Origin: Fonsecaea monophora
Lineage: Eukaryota > Ascomycota > Eurotiomycetes > Chaetothyriales > Herpotrichiellaceae
Direction: 5' to 3'
DNA: 64,000 bases
Assembly: GCF_001642475.1 (NCBI RefSeq)
Contig: NW_019173977.1
Span: 1 to 64,000, forward strand
Both the position numbers and the translations under genes were made by a program. Each line of letters starts with the position of its first letter. Position 1 is the first letter of the stretch. Under the pieces are notes generated by a model. It was given only the letters and a program-made list of their open reading frames with translations, ran no database searches and was not told the DNA's origin. Of the stretch, positions 33,559 through 45,746 are shown piece by piece.

Positions 33559-35132
33559 TTAAACAGATGCCACGACCTTGGCAATCTCCAGATCCCTGAT
33601 GTCGTGTAGACCAGCTTTGAGAAAGGAGCATTTCGGATTTGCGCAGCTGTTGTTACCCCACTGTTCGATCGTCAGCACACTGAAACGACACAACGGTAGC
33701 ACAACGAACCCCTCCAGATGACTTACCGGACATTGGTGGCCATAAAAACAATCGCTTCGCCGACACTTGGATCCTTGAGTACAGGCAATGCTTCTCGCCT
33801 TATAGCGTAAGGTGTTCCTCATGGCGGCGTCGATGGGTTCGTGGTCATAACGACAACTGTACGATTCACAGTTGTCTCGAAGATGATGCTCGTTACAGAG
33901 CTTCCGAATGGCGATACGATCCTCAAACTTTTCCAATTCCGATGCTGTGGGAGTTCTCATCTTTAGATCAATTCTTTGGCCGTTGCGGTTGACTGGAATT
34001 CCGCCCTTGCCTTCGTGGGCCCCATTAACAGCTGCAACATGGGCCGGAGGGGCAGGTTTCGGTCTCGCTACCTCGGTTGGTGGTGTGGACAACTGAGGTT
34101 GAGATGGGGTTCTGATACTGGTATTGAGCGGAAGTGTACCCATGGTTGTCAAGGATTGTGGGGTCGGGTTGGACGAATGGCTCGACCTACTGACAGCTGG
34201 GGTCAGATCCGAGCTACCATTTTCGGTGGAGGAGGAAGCTAGGCTGAGTGATTCGAGGGTGGGTGGGACATAAACCGGCTCGGACTTGGGAATGATCTCT
34301 AAGGGCGAGGACTCGAAAACATTGTCAAATCTTGTCGTCTTGAAAGGTAAAGTGCCGTAGGCTCGGGCAGCGGCAGCGGTTTGTGCGCCATGGACTAGGA
34401 CCACCTTGGAGGCCACGGGGTCATGGCGATATTTGTCGAATTCGGCGATGTAGCCATTATCGTGAGAACATGCCAAGTAGATGCGTTGACATTGAGCATT
34501 ATTTGCGTAGAAGCGGAAGGTATCTCGAGAGGGATTAGTTAATGACACAAGCACATTGACACGGCATTACCTCGTAACTTAGCATCGACCCTCTCTTTCC
34601 CCGGACCACAATCAATAAACTGGAAAAGGCTGCGGCTCTGGGTAAAGGAGCAAAAGAAGGTGTCGATCTGGGAAGGGTGGTTAAGGTACTCGGCAGCCGC
34701 AAGGGTTCGGGCCAGGCCTTGCTTATTTGCATAGATGTTGACAAGGACATCACTGTCGGGATTAATGCCTAGAAGCGCATCCGCCGCCTTTAGGTGCTTG
34801 ATGACTTGGTTGTAAAGCTCATTGGCCGCCATGGAGCCACCGGAAGCGTTCAGGGCATCAAAGAAGGCCTTGCGGAATATGAAGCCATCACCGTCGACGA
34901 GGACCACAGTATACTTGCGAGCCACGGCAGCTTCGGCGTCTTCGGCACGCTTCTTCCACATGCGGCGGGTAGCTCTCTCATCCTCTAGATCTGACTCTAG
35001 GGTGGAGCACGTGTTGTTGAGTTTAATACAGCTCTGGATCAAAAAGTCGATCTCGCTCTGGCGGTTTTCGTCAAAGATACGGTAGTCATGGAGGCGCTGA
35101 AGCAGGTCGTGTTGGGAAGGCAAGGCAGCCAT
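33559..35132 (-). CDS. CCCH zinc-finger protein with NYN/PIN-like region
   Basis: Three exons, 34571-35132, 33727-34523 and 33559-33660, give 486 residues. Introns are 47 bp (GTAATG...CGAG) and 66 bp (GTAAGT...ACAG); the second is a multiple of three, so retention would add 22 residues. A coiled-coil N-terminus (about 20-70) is followed by VVLVDGDGFIF (about 76-86), with acidic residues placed like those of NYN/PIN-fold RNases. A Ser/Pro-rich linker leads to three Cys/His clusters: C-x8-C-x4-C-x3-H, C-x5-C-x4-C-x3-H and a last Cys-rich unit created at the exon 2/3 junction (CPWGNNSCANPKC). Proteins of this layout are common in filamentous fungi and are probably RNA-binding. Nuclease activity is inference. 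Confidence 0.83.
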
Positions 35133-36696
35133 GGCGATAGGGTTTGTGGCTATAGTAAGAGGTGTAACGATGATAAAAAGGTAAGGCGGTGATGGCGGTT
35201 GCGGGCGGCACGAAGCAGCCTTAGCGGTCAGGGAAAAGGCAAAGAGAGCTTTGAGGTTCGCAGCAGGGCGAAGCGAGGAGGGATGGGGTACCAAGTATCA
35301 GAACAATGATGATGGATGACACAAGGCGATAACGACAAGGCCTTGGTGCAGTGGTGCATTGGCATTAACTTTCAGTGACAAGGCTTGAGTAAAGGAAGAG
35401 TCGATTTTGCACCAAGAAAAACATCTGCTAGAATGACTAGTCACTGGTCCAATAATAGATGGCAAGACTTTGGGCAGAAGTGGCACAAATGAGGAGGGAA
35501 AAAAAAGGGGGGATGGTAAGATGGATTAGATGAAACAAGAAACAAGTGATGTCTGGGAGACCGACAATGAGCCTACCGTTTGTTGAGAGAGGTTGACTCT
35601 CTGTCTGTTTTCTTAAGAGCAAGAGTGAAACTGTTAACTCCAATCTCAGGTTTGTTGTTGGCCAGTCGAGTCGAATCCTACTCGTAATGATACATTTGGG
35701 CATGAAACGAGGAGGGAAATGTAGACATATTCAAGTCTAGGCAACCACCGGCCTTTGACGGTTGGACGAGGATGAAGGCCAGGTGGCGGAATACCCAAGT
35801 AACATGATGGATAAATAATAGTAGAAGAAAGACGATGAGAGAGAAGAGACACTGATTCTCAATAATCTCATACGTACGTAGGAGATTCTTCTTGATATTG
35901 CCGAGTATTAATAGTGATGTTATCATATTGAGTTTCATGGGTTGTTACTGCTTCTCTTCGGTGCTAATACTCAGAATGTGCTAGGGAAGCCCTAGATACC
36001 CAGCACCACCTATAAAATATTATGTCCTCGGCCAGTCCATGATCGTCTTGGGGACCACCAGAGCTTATATGGGCGCTAGACTATGAACTATTTAGCTGGA
36101 ACTCGCACCTAGGCGCCTACCTAGGTACCGAGTACACACCCACGCACCCACGGCAGCCAAGAGTCTCTCACTTTCTCGTCCTTCTCGGTATACCGTCCAC
36201 CGTCACCCTTTACCCTTCAACAAATCATCCACATCATGTCCCATCATATCCATCTTCTCACAATCTCCAGCTGTCACTGGCTGCTTGTGACGACCAGGCC
36301 GGGCACTCACGGGGTTATCAAATTGCCGATTACTTATGTGTCCCCCAGTCTCAGTAGTGCCCAGCTCCCTTTGTATTAACAATCAATGCCACAAGCAGCT
36401 ACATACCGAGGCACAATCTGGTAACCTTGAGGTACTGGCGATGCTTGTGGTTGGCTGTAGTTGATGCCATTAGCCAGAACTCCCCCCAATCCCAGAATCT
36501 GTGGACTGACTGATACTCTTTATGGATGGGGCAGTCCTACAAATAAGACTAATACATTATCATGACCATTTTCTTCAAGACGATAGGAAATTTCATACGA
36601 ATAGGTGAACAGCATACAAAAGCCCGGTTTACTACCACCTCTTTTTCCAGGTCCTATTCCTCCTCCGCTCTCTTCTCTTCTTCCACATACATCAAC
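35133..36696. other. Divergent intergenic region
   Basis: 1.6 kb between the CCCH gene and the MDR reductase gene, transcribed apart. No gene supported. Overlapping palindromes TAGGCGCCTA and TACCTAGGTA occur at 36111-36128. Confidence 0.5.
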
Positions 36697-37941
36697 ATGG
36701 TTGAGAACAAGGCATTCATCTACAAAGTGAGTGACATTACATTCTCCCATCGTTGAGATAGGTGTAGAGCACTGACACAACACAATAAAGGCCATCCCCA
36801 ATGGCTGGCCCGTCCCAGGTAAAGACCTGACAGTCGAGGACATTGGATTCGACGAAGCCGCACCTCCACCCAAGGGCGGCTTCACCACCAAAAACTACTA
36901 TGCGGCATACGACCCCAGCCAACGCGGCCGAATGCGAGACCCGAGCATTCAATCGTACGTGGGGGCCATGAACACGGGCGAGCCCGTCATCAGCGTCAGT
37001 GTCATCGGCAAAGTGCTGAAGAGCGACAACCCCAAGATCCAACCGGGCGCCATCGTCATGTTGCTCGCCTCCGGCACCGAGTCGTACTCGAGAAAGGAAG
37101 AGTCGGCCGTCGCCACCACCGAGATCATCGAGCCGAAAGAAGGCGTGCCCCTGACCGCGTACCTGGGCCTGTTAGGCATGACGGGCATGACGGCCTACGG
37201 GTCGCTGCACGAGATCGGGCAGCCCAAGAAAGGGGACGTGATTCTGGTTTCTGCCGCCGCGGGCGCCGTGGGCCAGATGGTGGGACAGATTGCCGTCCGA
37301 GAAGGTCTACATGTATGTTCCTCCTGCTGGCTCTATTCTCTACCCAACCTCGATTCTTCCACCTTTTTCCCGAGAGAGAGAGAGAGAGAGAGAAATCTCC
37401 CCAGAGGTGAGACCTAACGAGAAACAAAAACCAGGTCATCGGCTCCGTCGGCGACGACCGCAAACTGTCCTACATCCTCAACGACCTACACTTCACCTCC
37501 GGGTTCAACTACAAGAAAGAGTCCATCGCCGACGCCGTCAAGAGGCTCGCCCCCGACGGCATCGACATCTACTACGACAACGTGGGCGGGGAACTGCTCG
37601 ACGTGGCGCTGGCCAACATGAAGAACTTTGGCCGTATCGTCGCCTGCGGCTCCATCTCGACGTACAACAACGCGCGCGAGACGACGCCGTACGGCGTCAA
37701 GAACTACGCCTCGGTCGTGCGCAAGCGTCTGCGCTGGCAGGGGTTTCTGGTCTTCGACCCGAACATCGCGGCGTGGCGCGCCGAGCGCGACGAGAAAGTC
37801 ACCCAGTGGATCCAGGACGGCAGCTTCAAGTCGGTCGACCACATCACCGTGGGCATGGACCACGCGCCAGAAGGGTTTTTGGGCATGCTCCGTGGCGAGA
37901 ATTTGGGGAAGAGCATTCTCAAGATTGCGGACCCGGAATAA
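36697..37941 (+). CDS. MDR-family NADP-dependent alkenal/one reductase-like protein
   Basis: Three exons, 36697-36726, 36791-37312 and 37435-37941, encode 352 residues. Introns are 64 bp (GTGAGT...AAAG) and 122 bp (GTATGT...CCAG); the first exon codes only ten residues. The protein matches the zinc-free medium-chain group that includes leukotriene B4 12-hydroxydehydrogenase and plant double-bond reductases, which reduce alkenals/enones with NADPH. Visible features are GLLGMTGMTAYGSL, the cofactor loop SAAAGAVGQMVGQIA (about 190-205), YYDNVGGELLD and GRIVACGSIS, all in family order. No zinc ligands are present. The second intron carries a (GA)10 tract (37374-37393). It is probably cytosolic; the substrate is unknown. 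Confidence 0.9.
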
Positions 37942-38808
37942 CTGGTCAGAACAAAGGGGAATTGTCTAAAAAGGTCGTGCTGATGAATATTAAAAAAGAA
38001 AAAAAAAGGACAGGGTCTACAAGAACCGAGTACTGTCGACGAGGTATCAAGGAAATGTCCAGTCTTCAATGTCTATTGACTTGTTCATATCATGAATACC
38101 TTACATAGGTACATGGGTATTCCAAGGTAAATTTCCCATCGTCCATTTCCATATTCTTCATTCTTCATTCTTCCCTAGTGATTTTCCATCGTTCAAAATT
38201 CGTGAATAAAACACTCATTTGACTAAATACCTATTCGCCTCCTTTTCCTTCCTTGCCCTTGGTCCGCTTGCTCCCCACCGCCAACCGAGGACAGGTTCCT
38301 CCTGTCCTTCCTTCCTTCCGTCCTTGCTCCCTTCCTCCCTGCCCAAAGATGTTGCGTTGCGTTGCGTTATATTCATTGTATTGCATCATGTTTCGTGTCC
38401 TGTCATGTCATGTCATAAACCGTAAAGCTGTTCCTGGGCATCTCCAATATCCCGCCCTCATCCGCTCGCTCGCTCGCTCTCTCACAAAAAGTTCATAGCG
38501 ACGCCGCTTCGGGGGTAGCTGTGACAGTACCCATAGAGGGCAATGACTAGGGGGTTGGTGGACAACCATTCCGGTGGTCTTCTGGAGGAGAAGCACAAGC
38601 CTCTCCAGAATCCCTCGCTGTCATGACTCGCCCTGTCCACCAACCACGGGCACTTGTGCGCCTCGTCTCCGCATACTGGGCAGGTTTCTAATAACCTGAG
38701 AGCCTGGCTGTGGTGACGGTCCTGCCCTCATTTGAAAGACAAAAAAAGGCCCAGAGGCCGAGAAAGATGCCTGAATGTTCCAGCATCTAACAAGTCGTCT
38801 CAGCATAC
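37942..38808. other. Convergent intergenic region
   Basis: 867 bp between the 3' ends of the MDR and RBR genes, with short simple-sequence runs (CTTCC, GTTGC, TGTCA). No gene seen. Confidence 0.5.
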
Positions 38809-40098
38809 TCAAATATAAGGTCGCCCTCGTGCAGACATGAGAACCCATTCAAGAGGTATAGGAGGAGCTCTAGTAGGAGGAATCGCAGGAAAAGGCCATC
38901 GCAGGGAAGGTAGTGGTTCATCAATGGCAGTGTCCTCCTCCTCCTCCTCGTCGGTATAATATTCCTCATCGTTGCACCCACAACGACTGCTTTCATCGAA
39001 AAGGGTGCCACAGACGTAGCAGAACTCGATGCCGCAGACACAGTCCATGTGGTCACAGCCATCAGTCTTCTCCACCATGATCCCACAAGTAGGACACTGT
39101 CTCCATTGGTGTTCGTCCCTCAGCTCATATAATTTGGTAACTCCTTCCTCAGGCGCCGGACACACACGCTCCTCCACCTCGGTAGCCCAACTGGGATGAT
39201 CGCCCTGGACCCGTTCGCAAGACGTGCATGTCAATTTGTGACATTGAGGACAGACCGCCACCTGTTGCTCGGCGGAACGGTCCTTTTCTGGAATGAACGC
39301 CGAGCACCTTTGCGCAGCGCAATAGAATGGACGATGCGCGCCAAACTCGGCTTCAATCTGTTTGTAGCGTGCCACTACATCATGATCAAGCACGCTGCCC
39401 AGAGAAGATATGCGGAGAGGGATGCCGTGGCACGTAGGAGGGAAAGATCCTCGATTCCTGCAGGCTATTCGGAAGGCCTGGTTGAGACAGGGTAGGCAAT
39501 AGGCACACTGGCAATAGTGTAAGATAACCAGCTCCCCGGCTTGGTGCTCCTCAAAGCAAACAACACACTCGGTGGGTAGTGTCGAGCGTTGGGGTGCATA
39601 GGCATCAAGCGCAAAATCATCAGCAGCATAAGCGTCTTCAAGCTGCTCTGGAATAATGTGTTGTTCAGGAGGAGGTAACGCATTGGCTCTTCTCCGTTGG
39701 ACAACAAACTGCTCTGCCTGCCACCTGTTCCAATTGAACCCCAGAGAGCTCAAAGGCGGAAGTGTTTGTCTTTCAGGCTGCCCAAGCCTGTCTATAGGCA
39801 CGGCCATTTGTTCATGAAAGAAATATGGATTACCGGGGGCAATCGGCGGTAAATCTAACAGAGGATTGGGTAAGGGAGCCGGTCTTTTCCAAGGGGTTTC
39901 TTCGAGGTATGTTCTTCCACCTGTAGTGGCTATATCCATCTCGACAGTGTGTCGCTCTTCACCCGAAAGATTAGCTAGACGCCGTGCTCTCCAGTCAAAA
40001 TCGGATCGGTTGGCTCGTGCAGCGACGGCGGCGGGCTCGGCCATCTCCTGGTCGCCATCGAAGTCGACGGTACGGGACATGGTGGGAAATGTTGCCAT
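38809..40098 (-). CDS. RBR-type (RING-IBR-RING) E3 ubiquitin ligase
   Basis: A single exon encodes 429 residues from the ATG at 40098; the frame stays open to a GTG at 40158 but no ATG lies there. RBR ligases take ubiquitin from an E2 onto a RING2 cysteine, then pass it to the substrate. RING1 starts with CVVCFEEHQAGEL and includes CQCAYCLPC (about residues 178-223). An IBR follows with CAAQRCSAF and CPQCHKLTC. RING2 is CPTCGIMVEKTDGCDHMDC with CGIEFCYVCG (about 335-363); the Cys of DGCDHM (about 348) is in the position of the catalytic residue. An acidic stretch of Glu/Asp (about 378-392) and a Pro-rich end follow. The N-terminal 175 residues are not recognisable. Target unknown. Confidence 0.93.
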   Translation of the reverse strand: MATFPTMSRTVDFDGDQEMAEPAAVAARANRSDFDWRARRLANLSGEERHTVEMDIATTGGRTYLEETPWKRPAPLPNPLLDLPPIAPGNPYFFHEQMAVPIDRLGQPERQTLPPLSSLGFNWNRWQAEQFVVQRRRANALPPPEQHIIPEQLEDAYAADDFALDAYAPQRSTLPTECVVCFEEHQAGELVILHYCQCAYCLPCLNQAFRIACRNRGSFPPTCHGIPLRISSLGSVLDHDVVARYKQIEAEFGAHRPFYCAAQRCSAFIPEKDRSAEQQVAVCPQCHKLTCTSCERVQGDHPSWATEVEERVCPAPEEGVTKLYELRDEHQWRQCPTCGIMVEKTDGCDHMDCVCGIEFCYVCGTLFDESSRCGCNDEEYYTDEEEEEDTAIDEPLPSLRWPFPAIPPTRAPPIPLEWVLMSARGRPYI

Positions 40099-41415
40099 AT
40101 CTAGATGAGCCTTCCTTGATGACTTAGGACATGAACTCGCGACTCGATCCCGTGCCACCTGAGTTGAGTTGGTCGTCAGTGGACTTTATAGTTGTTTGGC
40201 GAGGTTTCCGGGCTGGTTAGCGAACATGTAGTTTAGTTCCAGATGCTAAGAATGCTGGGGGCGGAGCGTAATTGTGGGGGATGCTGGATCGGTGGGGATC
40301 TGTTTCTGCGAGATTGATTGATCAATGGACGAGAGGCTAGAGAGGGCGATGATTCAACAGTTTGGCTCAGACAACTGGGCGACTCGGTCCACGATGACAA
40401 CGCAACTCGGGATGAGATGTCACACCCTCGATGGACGGACGAGGGACATGTGAAAAACGTTGTCTGTGAGAGTCGAGTCAGGGTGGTGATGATCGCTGCC
40501 CCCGAAATTCAAATCTCAGCTGAACCCAAGTGACAGGCTTGGCTTGGTGTCTTTTGTTCCGGGTGGGCGGGCGCCAACAAAACAGGGGCTCTGTTAGAAG
40601 CAGTAGCAGTAGATTGGGTGTCCAAAGGTGAAAAGTGAGGGATTTGACAGTGAGGGGACAAGGCAGGCAGGTCCAGGCAGAACAAACAGGACAAGTCATG
40701 GACTCGTGGGCAAGGTTGGCAAGAGCAGGTCGCCCATCCAGCAGGGCCGGGAGGGGTATTAATACGTTCACCAGAGAGAGAGAGAGAGAGAGAGAGAGGA
40801 CCTCGACTGAGTTCCATGCGCCCATGCGCCCGTGCCATTCACGCATCCTTGCCATCCATGCGTCTGATTGATTGAGTGCCAGGGCGTCCAGTTCCAGCCA
40901 GACACCCTCTCTCTCTTCTAACCCATCTCAAGGCCTCGAGCCCACTTCCATGTCATTGCCAGCACGGAGCTTGCTTGTTCAAGACCTGTCAGAAAATGTC
41001 AACTCAGCACACTTCCAAGGTTGTCACAACACTGGGCCTGTCTGATTGGACACCGAGTCTCGGACCCATCCATCCCTTCGGCAAAGATTGTCTACTTTTG
41101 CATCGAGTACATTGGCGGCTTTCGGGGAAGAGGGCACGGTGCATTCGAATCGCGTACGGGGCCCACGATTGCGGGAGGCCTCGAGAGGCAAAGACGGTGG
41201 GAAACATGGGTCGCAACACTAATACCGGCGGGAAAGGAGGGGTTGGTTAATTAGTGTCTTGCAGAGCGCTCAAAGATACATCCAACTAGAAGAGTCGATG
41301 AATTGGAAACTCGGTGTGTCCGTCTTCCACAAGAACCCCACGCTCCAAAGAACTTTGGAGGTCTGTTGTTTGTACATGCCAGCTCCAAAAAGGCCCCAGG
41401 GATCACTCCATTTGT
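40099..41415. other. Intergenic region with GA microsatellite
   Basis: 1.3 kb between two minus-strand genes. An (AG)13 tract lies at 40773-40798. No gene supported; it should contain the RBR promoter and the 3' UTR of the malate dehydrogenase gene. Confidence 0.5.
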
Positions 41416-42780
41416 CTATGGATTAGCCTTGACAAAGTCCACACCCTTCTGAATGTTCTTCTTCAAGTCTGGAAATTCGGTCAGCCACACGTGAGTTAGG
41501 GTTGCATTCCAGTGGAACTCACCTCCCAAGCATGCCTCCAGCAGGTTCTCCTCGTACTGGTTGATGCGGCCGACCGGGTGGATCTTCTGAACACCGTCGG
41601 GACCAAGCTCAACTCTGGAGGAGAAGAAATCAATGCCTTGGTCCTTGTACAAGGGGCTGTCGACGAAGGTGCACTCCACCACGCCCTTCTCGCCTTGAGC
41701 GGCCTTGAGCAAGCTCTCGGCAAATCTGGCACCGGCCATAGCCATCGACAAAGTAGCCGAACCGGCACCGTCCTTGGCCTTGACGACCTCGTCACCACCG
41801 AATTGAATTCGGTTGACCAAGGCGTCAAGCTTCTCACCGGTGATGTCGGAGTGACCGGACTGCGAGATCAAGGGGACAATGGTGACGCCCGAGTGTCCAC
41901 CAACAACGGTGATGTTCTCATTAGCAGGGTCTGTGCCCTTGATTTCGGAGACGAATCGGGAGGCACGGACGATATCGAGAGTGGTGACACCAAAGAGACG
42001 CTTGGGGTTGTAGACACCCTTGCTCTTGAAGACCTCGGCGCAGATGGGAACGGTCGAGTTGACCTTTGAACAGTTGTTAGCACCATCTCATGGAAATGCG
42101 GTAAAGGCGTCTTTTTATGTCCACGTACAGGGTTGGAGATGATCAGAAGGTTGGCATTGGGAGCCGCATCAGCCGCAGCCTTTGCGAGGTCCCGAACGAT
42201 GCTAGCATTGGTGTTGAACAGATCTACAACCTCGTCAGAATCGGCATCTTCATTGTCTGGAAACCATCTTCTTACCATCACGGGTCATTCCAGGCTTTCT
42301 GGGGACACCGGCGGGAATGAGGACAACGTCACTTCCCTCCAGACATTCTCGGAGACCCGAGGGAGTTGGGTCGTAGCCCTTGACGGTGCTCTTGGTGTTG
42401 ATGTGGCTGATATCGGCTGCGACACCTGTTTATTTCCACAGTCTTGATCAATATTCTTTCTTGTTTTTGTCAAAGATCGTGAACAGAACGGACCTGGACC
42501 CAGGCGGATATCGTAGAGGGCTAATTGAGAGACACGGGGGTTGAGCTTCATCAACAGCGACAGAGGCTGTCCGATACCACCGGCGGCACCGAGGACTGCG
42601 ACTTTGGAGGACTGTTGCCCAAAGCATCAAAACATTAGCCTTGGACGAGCTCATCCCAAGAGGATAGAAGATGCGGTGTGCGGTGTGCGAGAACCCGTGA
42701 CAGAGAAAACTAACCTGTCTAGCAGACGCCGAGAAAGCTCGACGCTGGACTTGTCCAAACATTTGCCTGGCGACAGACAT
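41416..42780 (-). CDS. MDH1: Mitochondrial malate dehydrogenase
   Basis: Six exons, 42715-42780, 42494-42611, 42276-42425, 42129-42223, 41523-42063 and 41416-41468, give 340 residues. All five introns (103, 68, 52, 65 and 54 bp) are GT-AG and phase-consistent. The enzyme interconverts malate and oxaloacetate with NAD in the TCA cycle. The first 22 residues (MSVARQMFGQVQRRAFSASA) are a basic, Ser/Ala-rich mitochondrial presequence. Exon 2 then opens with the dinucleotide-binding AVLGAAGGIGQPLS (about 27-40). IPAGVPRKPGMTRDDLFN supplies the substrate-binding Arg residues and GGHSGVTIVPLIS contains the catalytic His. The C-terminus KANP lacks a peroxisomal SKL signal, which supports the mitochondrial form. 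Confidence 0.96.
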
Positions 42781-43692
42781 GGTTTTACTACAAGGCGAAC
42801 AAGAAAGTAGATCCCAGGGAGCAGAAGTGAGGGAAGAAAGAGGAAGATGGACAGTGGGACGACAAGATGGTTTGATTGGGAATGAGGAAGAAAGAGAGGG
42901 ATAAAGTGAAGCTGGCGAGATATTCTGCGAGGAGATCTGCACTGTGAAAAGGTTTCGAAGACGAGCTCTGGAGCAAGCGGACCTACCAACCAACCAAGGC
43001 CGGGCGTCTGGACTGCTGTCGACCCCAATGGCCCCAATGGAGAACTGTCAAAGGCTCGCTTGGGGTATCGTTGCCGCAGTCCCGAGGGAGCAACAACCAC
43101 GCAACCATTTTCTCAAGCTCCCCTTTTCGGGAGCGCACGTGATACGTCTTGGCATTTCTGCTCCGGGTGCCCGGCCTTGTCATCCTGTCTGATCCGATGC
43201 TCCATATAGCCGTCTACAAGTTCCACATACGAGTACAAAAGATGAATTAATGCCTCAGGACGACTTGCATGTCGTAGGAGCCGCGCTATGGCAGTTCCGC
43301 AGCTTTTGAAATGACGTAGTCGATCAATCCCCATTTCTAAAGGCTCTCCACTGGTCCAGCAGAACCTGAGTGAAATGGGAAGCACAACTGCCAAATCAGC
43401 TCTTCATTGTCAATCGAACAGATCTCCCGTCCTGAAGGACCAGGCGTTGCACCTTCGCAAGAACAAGTTGATTCCAAATTCGGAAATGTGATCAATCGTA
43501 AATTGCCATGAGCAGACGGACATATTAAACCTGACTATTTGGCATGTCATTTGGACAACTTATAGTATTGCACGCATCTGGTACTCATCAACACATGCCC
43601 CTCGCTTGCTGTTCATTACGTCGTGCAATCTTTGTAAGTGACGCACTCAGCTCATTAACGTCGTCTGAAGCAATCTCGTCCTCCCCTTAGTT
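42781..43692. other. Intergenic region upstream of malate dehydrogenase
   Basis: 912 bp between two minus-strand genes, with no gene or notable repeat seen. Confidence 0.5.
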
Positions 43693-45746
43693 TCAACCCA
43701 TGTGACTCTCTGGTCCGCTGGCTTGCATGCCAAAGAAGATGAAGAGATCATGTCTGGTCCACCAACTCCTTAGTCTCTTGCCAAATATATACACGGGGAT
43801 GGCAAGAATGCACATTGCCAAGGTGGTTCCGCCAAACGTGAACATCTGTGAAGACATCAGCACTTGTATCTCTTCGGTCCCAATAGCAGGTGCAGAAGGA
43901 GGGTTGATTGGGCCGGCACACCCAGACATTGCCCCTATACGGACACTTGTATGGTTCTGACGGTACAATGTTGAGCCAAAGGATGGAAAACTTACAATCT
44001 CCTCAGGACCTTTAGCAGCGACCCAGTTGTTGGCGAAATTGGAAAGGCCATAAAACATGAAGTTCTGTATTGCAACTGTCAGCGATCTGTCCCATCATTT
44101 CAAGGAACAACCATTACCTTGAAGAACATATTCATCACGAACATCTCATTGCTCTGGCTACGGAAGGCGTCCAGCCCATAGGACATTGTCGACCATACGC
44201 CAATCAGGACACCGACCATCATCAGACCTTGACAGAAGGCGCAGAGAACAGCATTTGAACCATGGGCCATGGTATAGCCGAAGAAGAACATGCCAAAGGC
44301 GGAAAACACTGCGCAGGGAAGCATAAATACGAGTCGGAATTCAGGTTCACTATTTTCAGTCAGTAATGAATACCCTGTCATCCACCTTCGAAGAGCAGAG
44401 GAGACTTACTAAGTGCCTCTGTTCTTAATGGTCATCCACTTCACCACCCGATCCCCGGTCAGCGCCACAATGATGGACCCAATCATCCCACCGATAAAGG
44501 GCCCAGCTCCAATATAGCCAATCTGGGCAGGATCAAACAACCAGGGTGGGCCCGCAAAGATGCCCGCGAGGATGATAGCTGAGCCGACATACCAAGCACA
44601 GAGGAGACCCGAGACAATGATGGAGTAGCATCCAGCCGGGTTGAGCAGGGTCAGGAACATACCGAAGATCCACTTGAGAATATTGTCGTGGGAGAAGATG
44701 CCATTATAGAGCTTGAGTTCCTGGACAAATGTCTTTTTTGGGGGGTAGCGCGAGGAGCCTGCAGAGGATTCGTTCAGCTCTTTGACGCCAATAGCGTGCT
44801 CACGGTGCTCTTCATGGGCTTTTTCGATCTGATCGAATGTCTCTTCTCTGACGATGTCGGTGTCGTACATCGATTCGCGACGATATGTTGTCTCCGGGAC
44901 GAAGAGGAACATGAGGACGAACTGAACAACCAGGAATATCTGGAAAAGGTGAAAAAGCCAGAGAAGACCCAGGTCGTTGAAGACTTGACCGCAGATGATC
45001 GAAGCCAAACTAGACGCTGAGTTCAGGATGAAGTTGATGGTCGAGATTCGTAGCCCTCGCTGGTGCACGCAGTAGAGATCTCCCACGGCCGCGACTATCA
45101 GGGACTCAAAGGCGCTGGTCGAGAAACCCTGCACAATTCGAGCCGCGAGGAGGTAATTGTAACTTATTTTCGCTTCGCCGATTGCGGTTCCGATGATGCA
45201 GAAGAGAGTTGACACAATGAATACAGGCCGTTTGCCATACCTACGGCTAAATGCGCAGACGAAAGGACCAGCGCAACCGGCCGCGAGAATGTTGTAGCCT
45301 GATACCATGACTGTAGTCGTAAGATCAGTGTTGATTTCCTGGGCAATGGCAAAGTATGAAGCGTTCAAGAAAGGGCCCTATCAATAATAAGCAGACATAT
45401 ACATCACCACTGCAACGGGAAGCGCACATTCGTTGCCGCGTTTAACATCGCGCCGAAGCAGAGAATCCAAATGATAGCCTCTTTCTTCAAAAGAGACCAG
45501 TTGAGTGGATCATTCGGATCATCGCTTGGTTGCGGAGAAAGCACGATATGGGAGTTCTTGCCGGTCCCATGCTTGAGGTTCGCCGTCTGAGCTTCTGCAT
45601 GGGCAGCTTCGTCGTTCAAGAGTACGGTACCCGGCACATGCGGAAGTCTGGTATCTGTGTCGAGGAAGTATCAGCGTCGAGCAGTGCCTCCAACGACAGG
45701 GAAAATGTAATGACAAGTACCAACCTTCCAAGACACCGAGCCCCAT
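43693..45746 (-). CDS. Major facilitator superfamily transporter
   Basis: Six exons, 45725-45746, 45428-45654, 44410-45377, 44118-44349, 43996-44064 and 43693-43845, close in frame to 556 residues. Introns are 70, 50, 60, 53 and 150 bp. The first exon is only 22 nt. The 50-bp intron needs an unusual donor, GTGCGC. The N-terminus MGLGVLEDTRLPHVPGT and the DDPNDPLNWSLLKK block before the first helix are typical of fungal drug:H+ antiporter-1 type MFS proteins. About 12 hydrophobic helices are visible. An RRYGKRP loop lies between helices 2 and 3, and a charged cytosolic loop of about 60 residues between helices 6 and 7. The end GKRLRSWWTRHDLF is characteristic. Plasma-membrane location is likely; substrate unknown. 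Confidence 0.9.

Noticed and set aside
37290..38108. 272-codon plus-strand frame over the MDR gene
   Set aside because: It reads through the intron with the GA repeat and out of frame in exon 3; Arg-rich artefact.
40099..40158. RBR ligase starting at 40158
   Set aside because: The codon there is GTG; the first ATG is at 40098.
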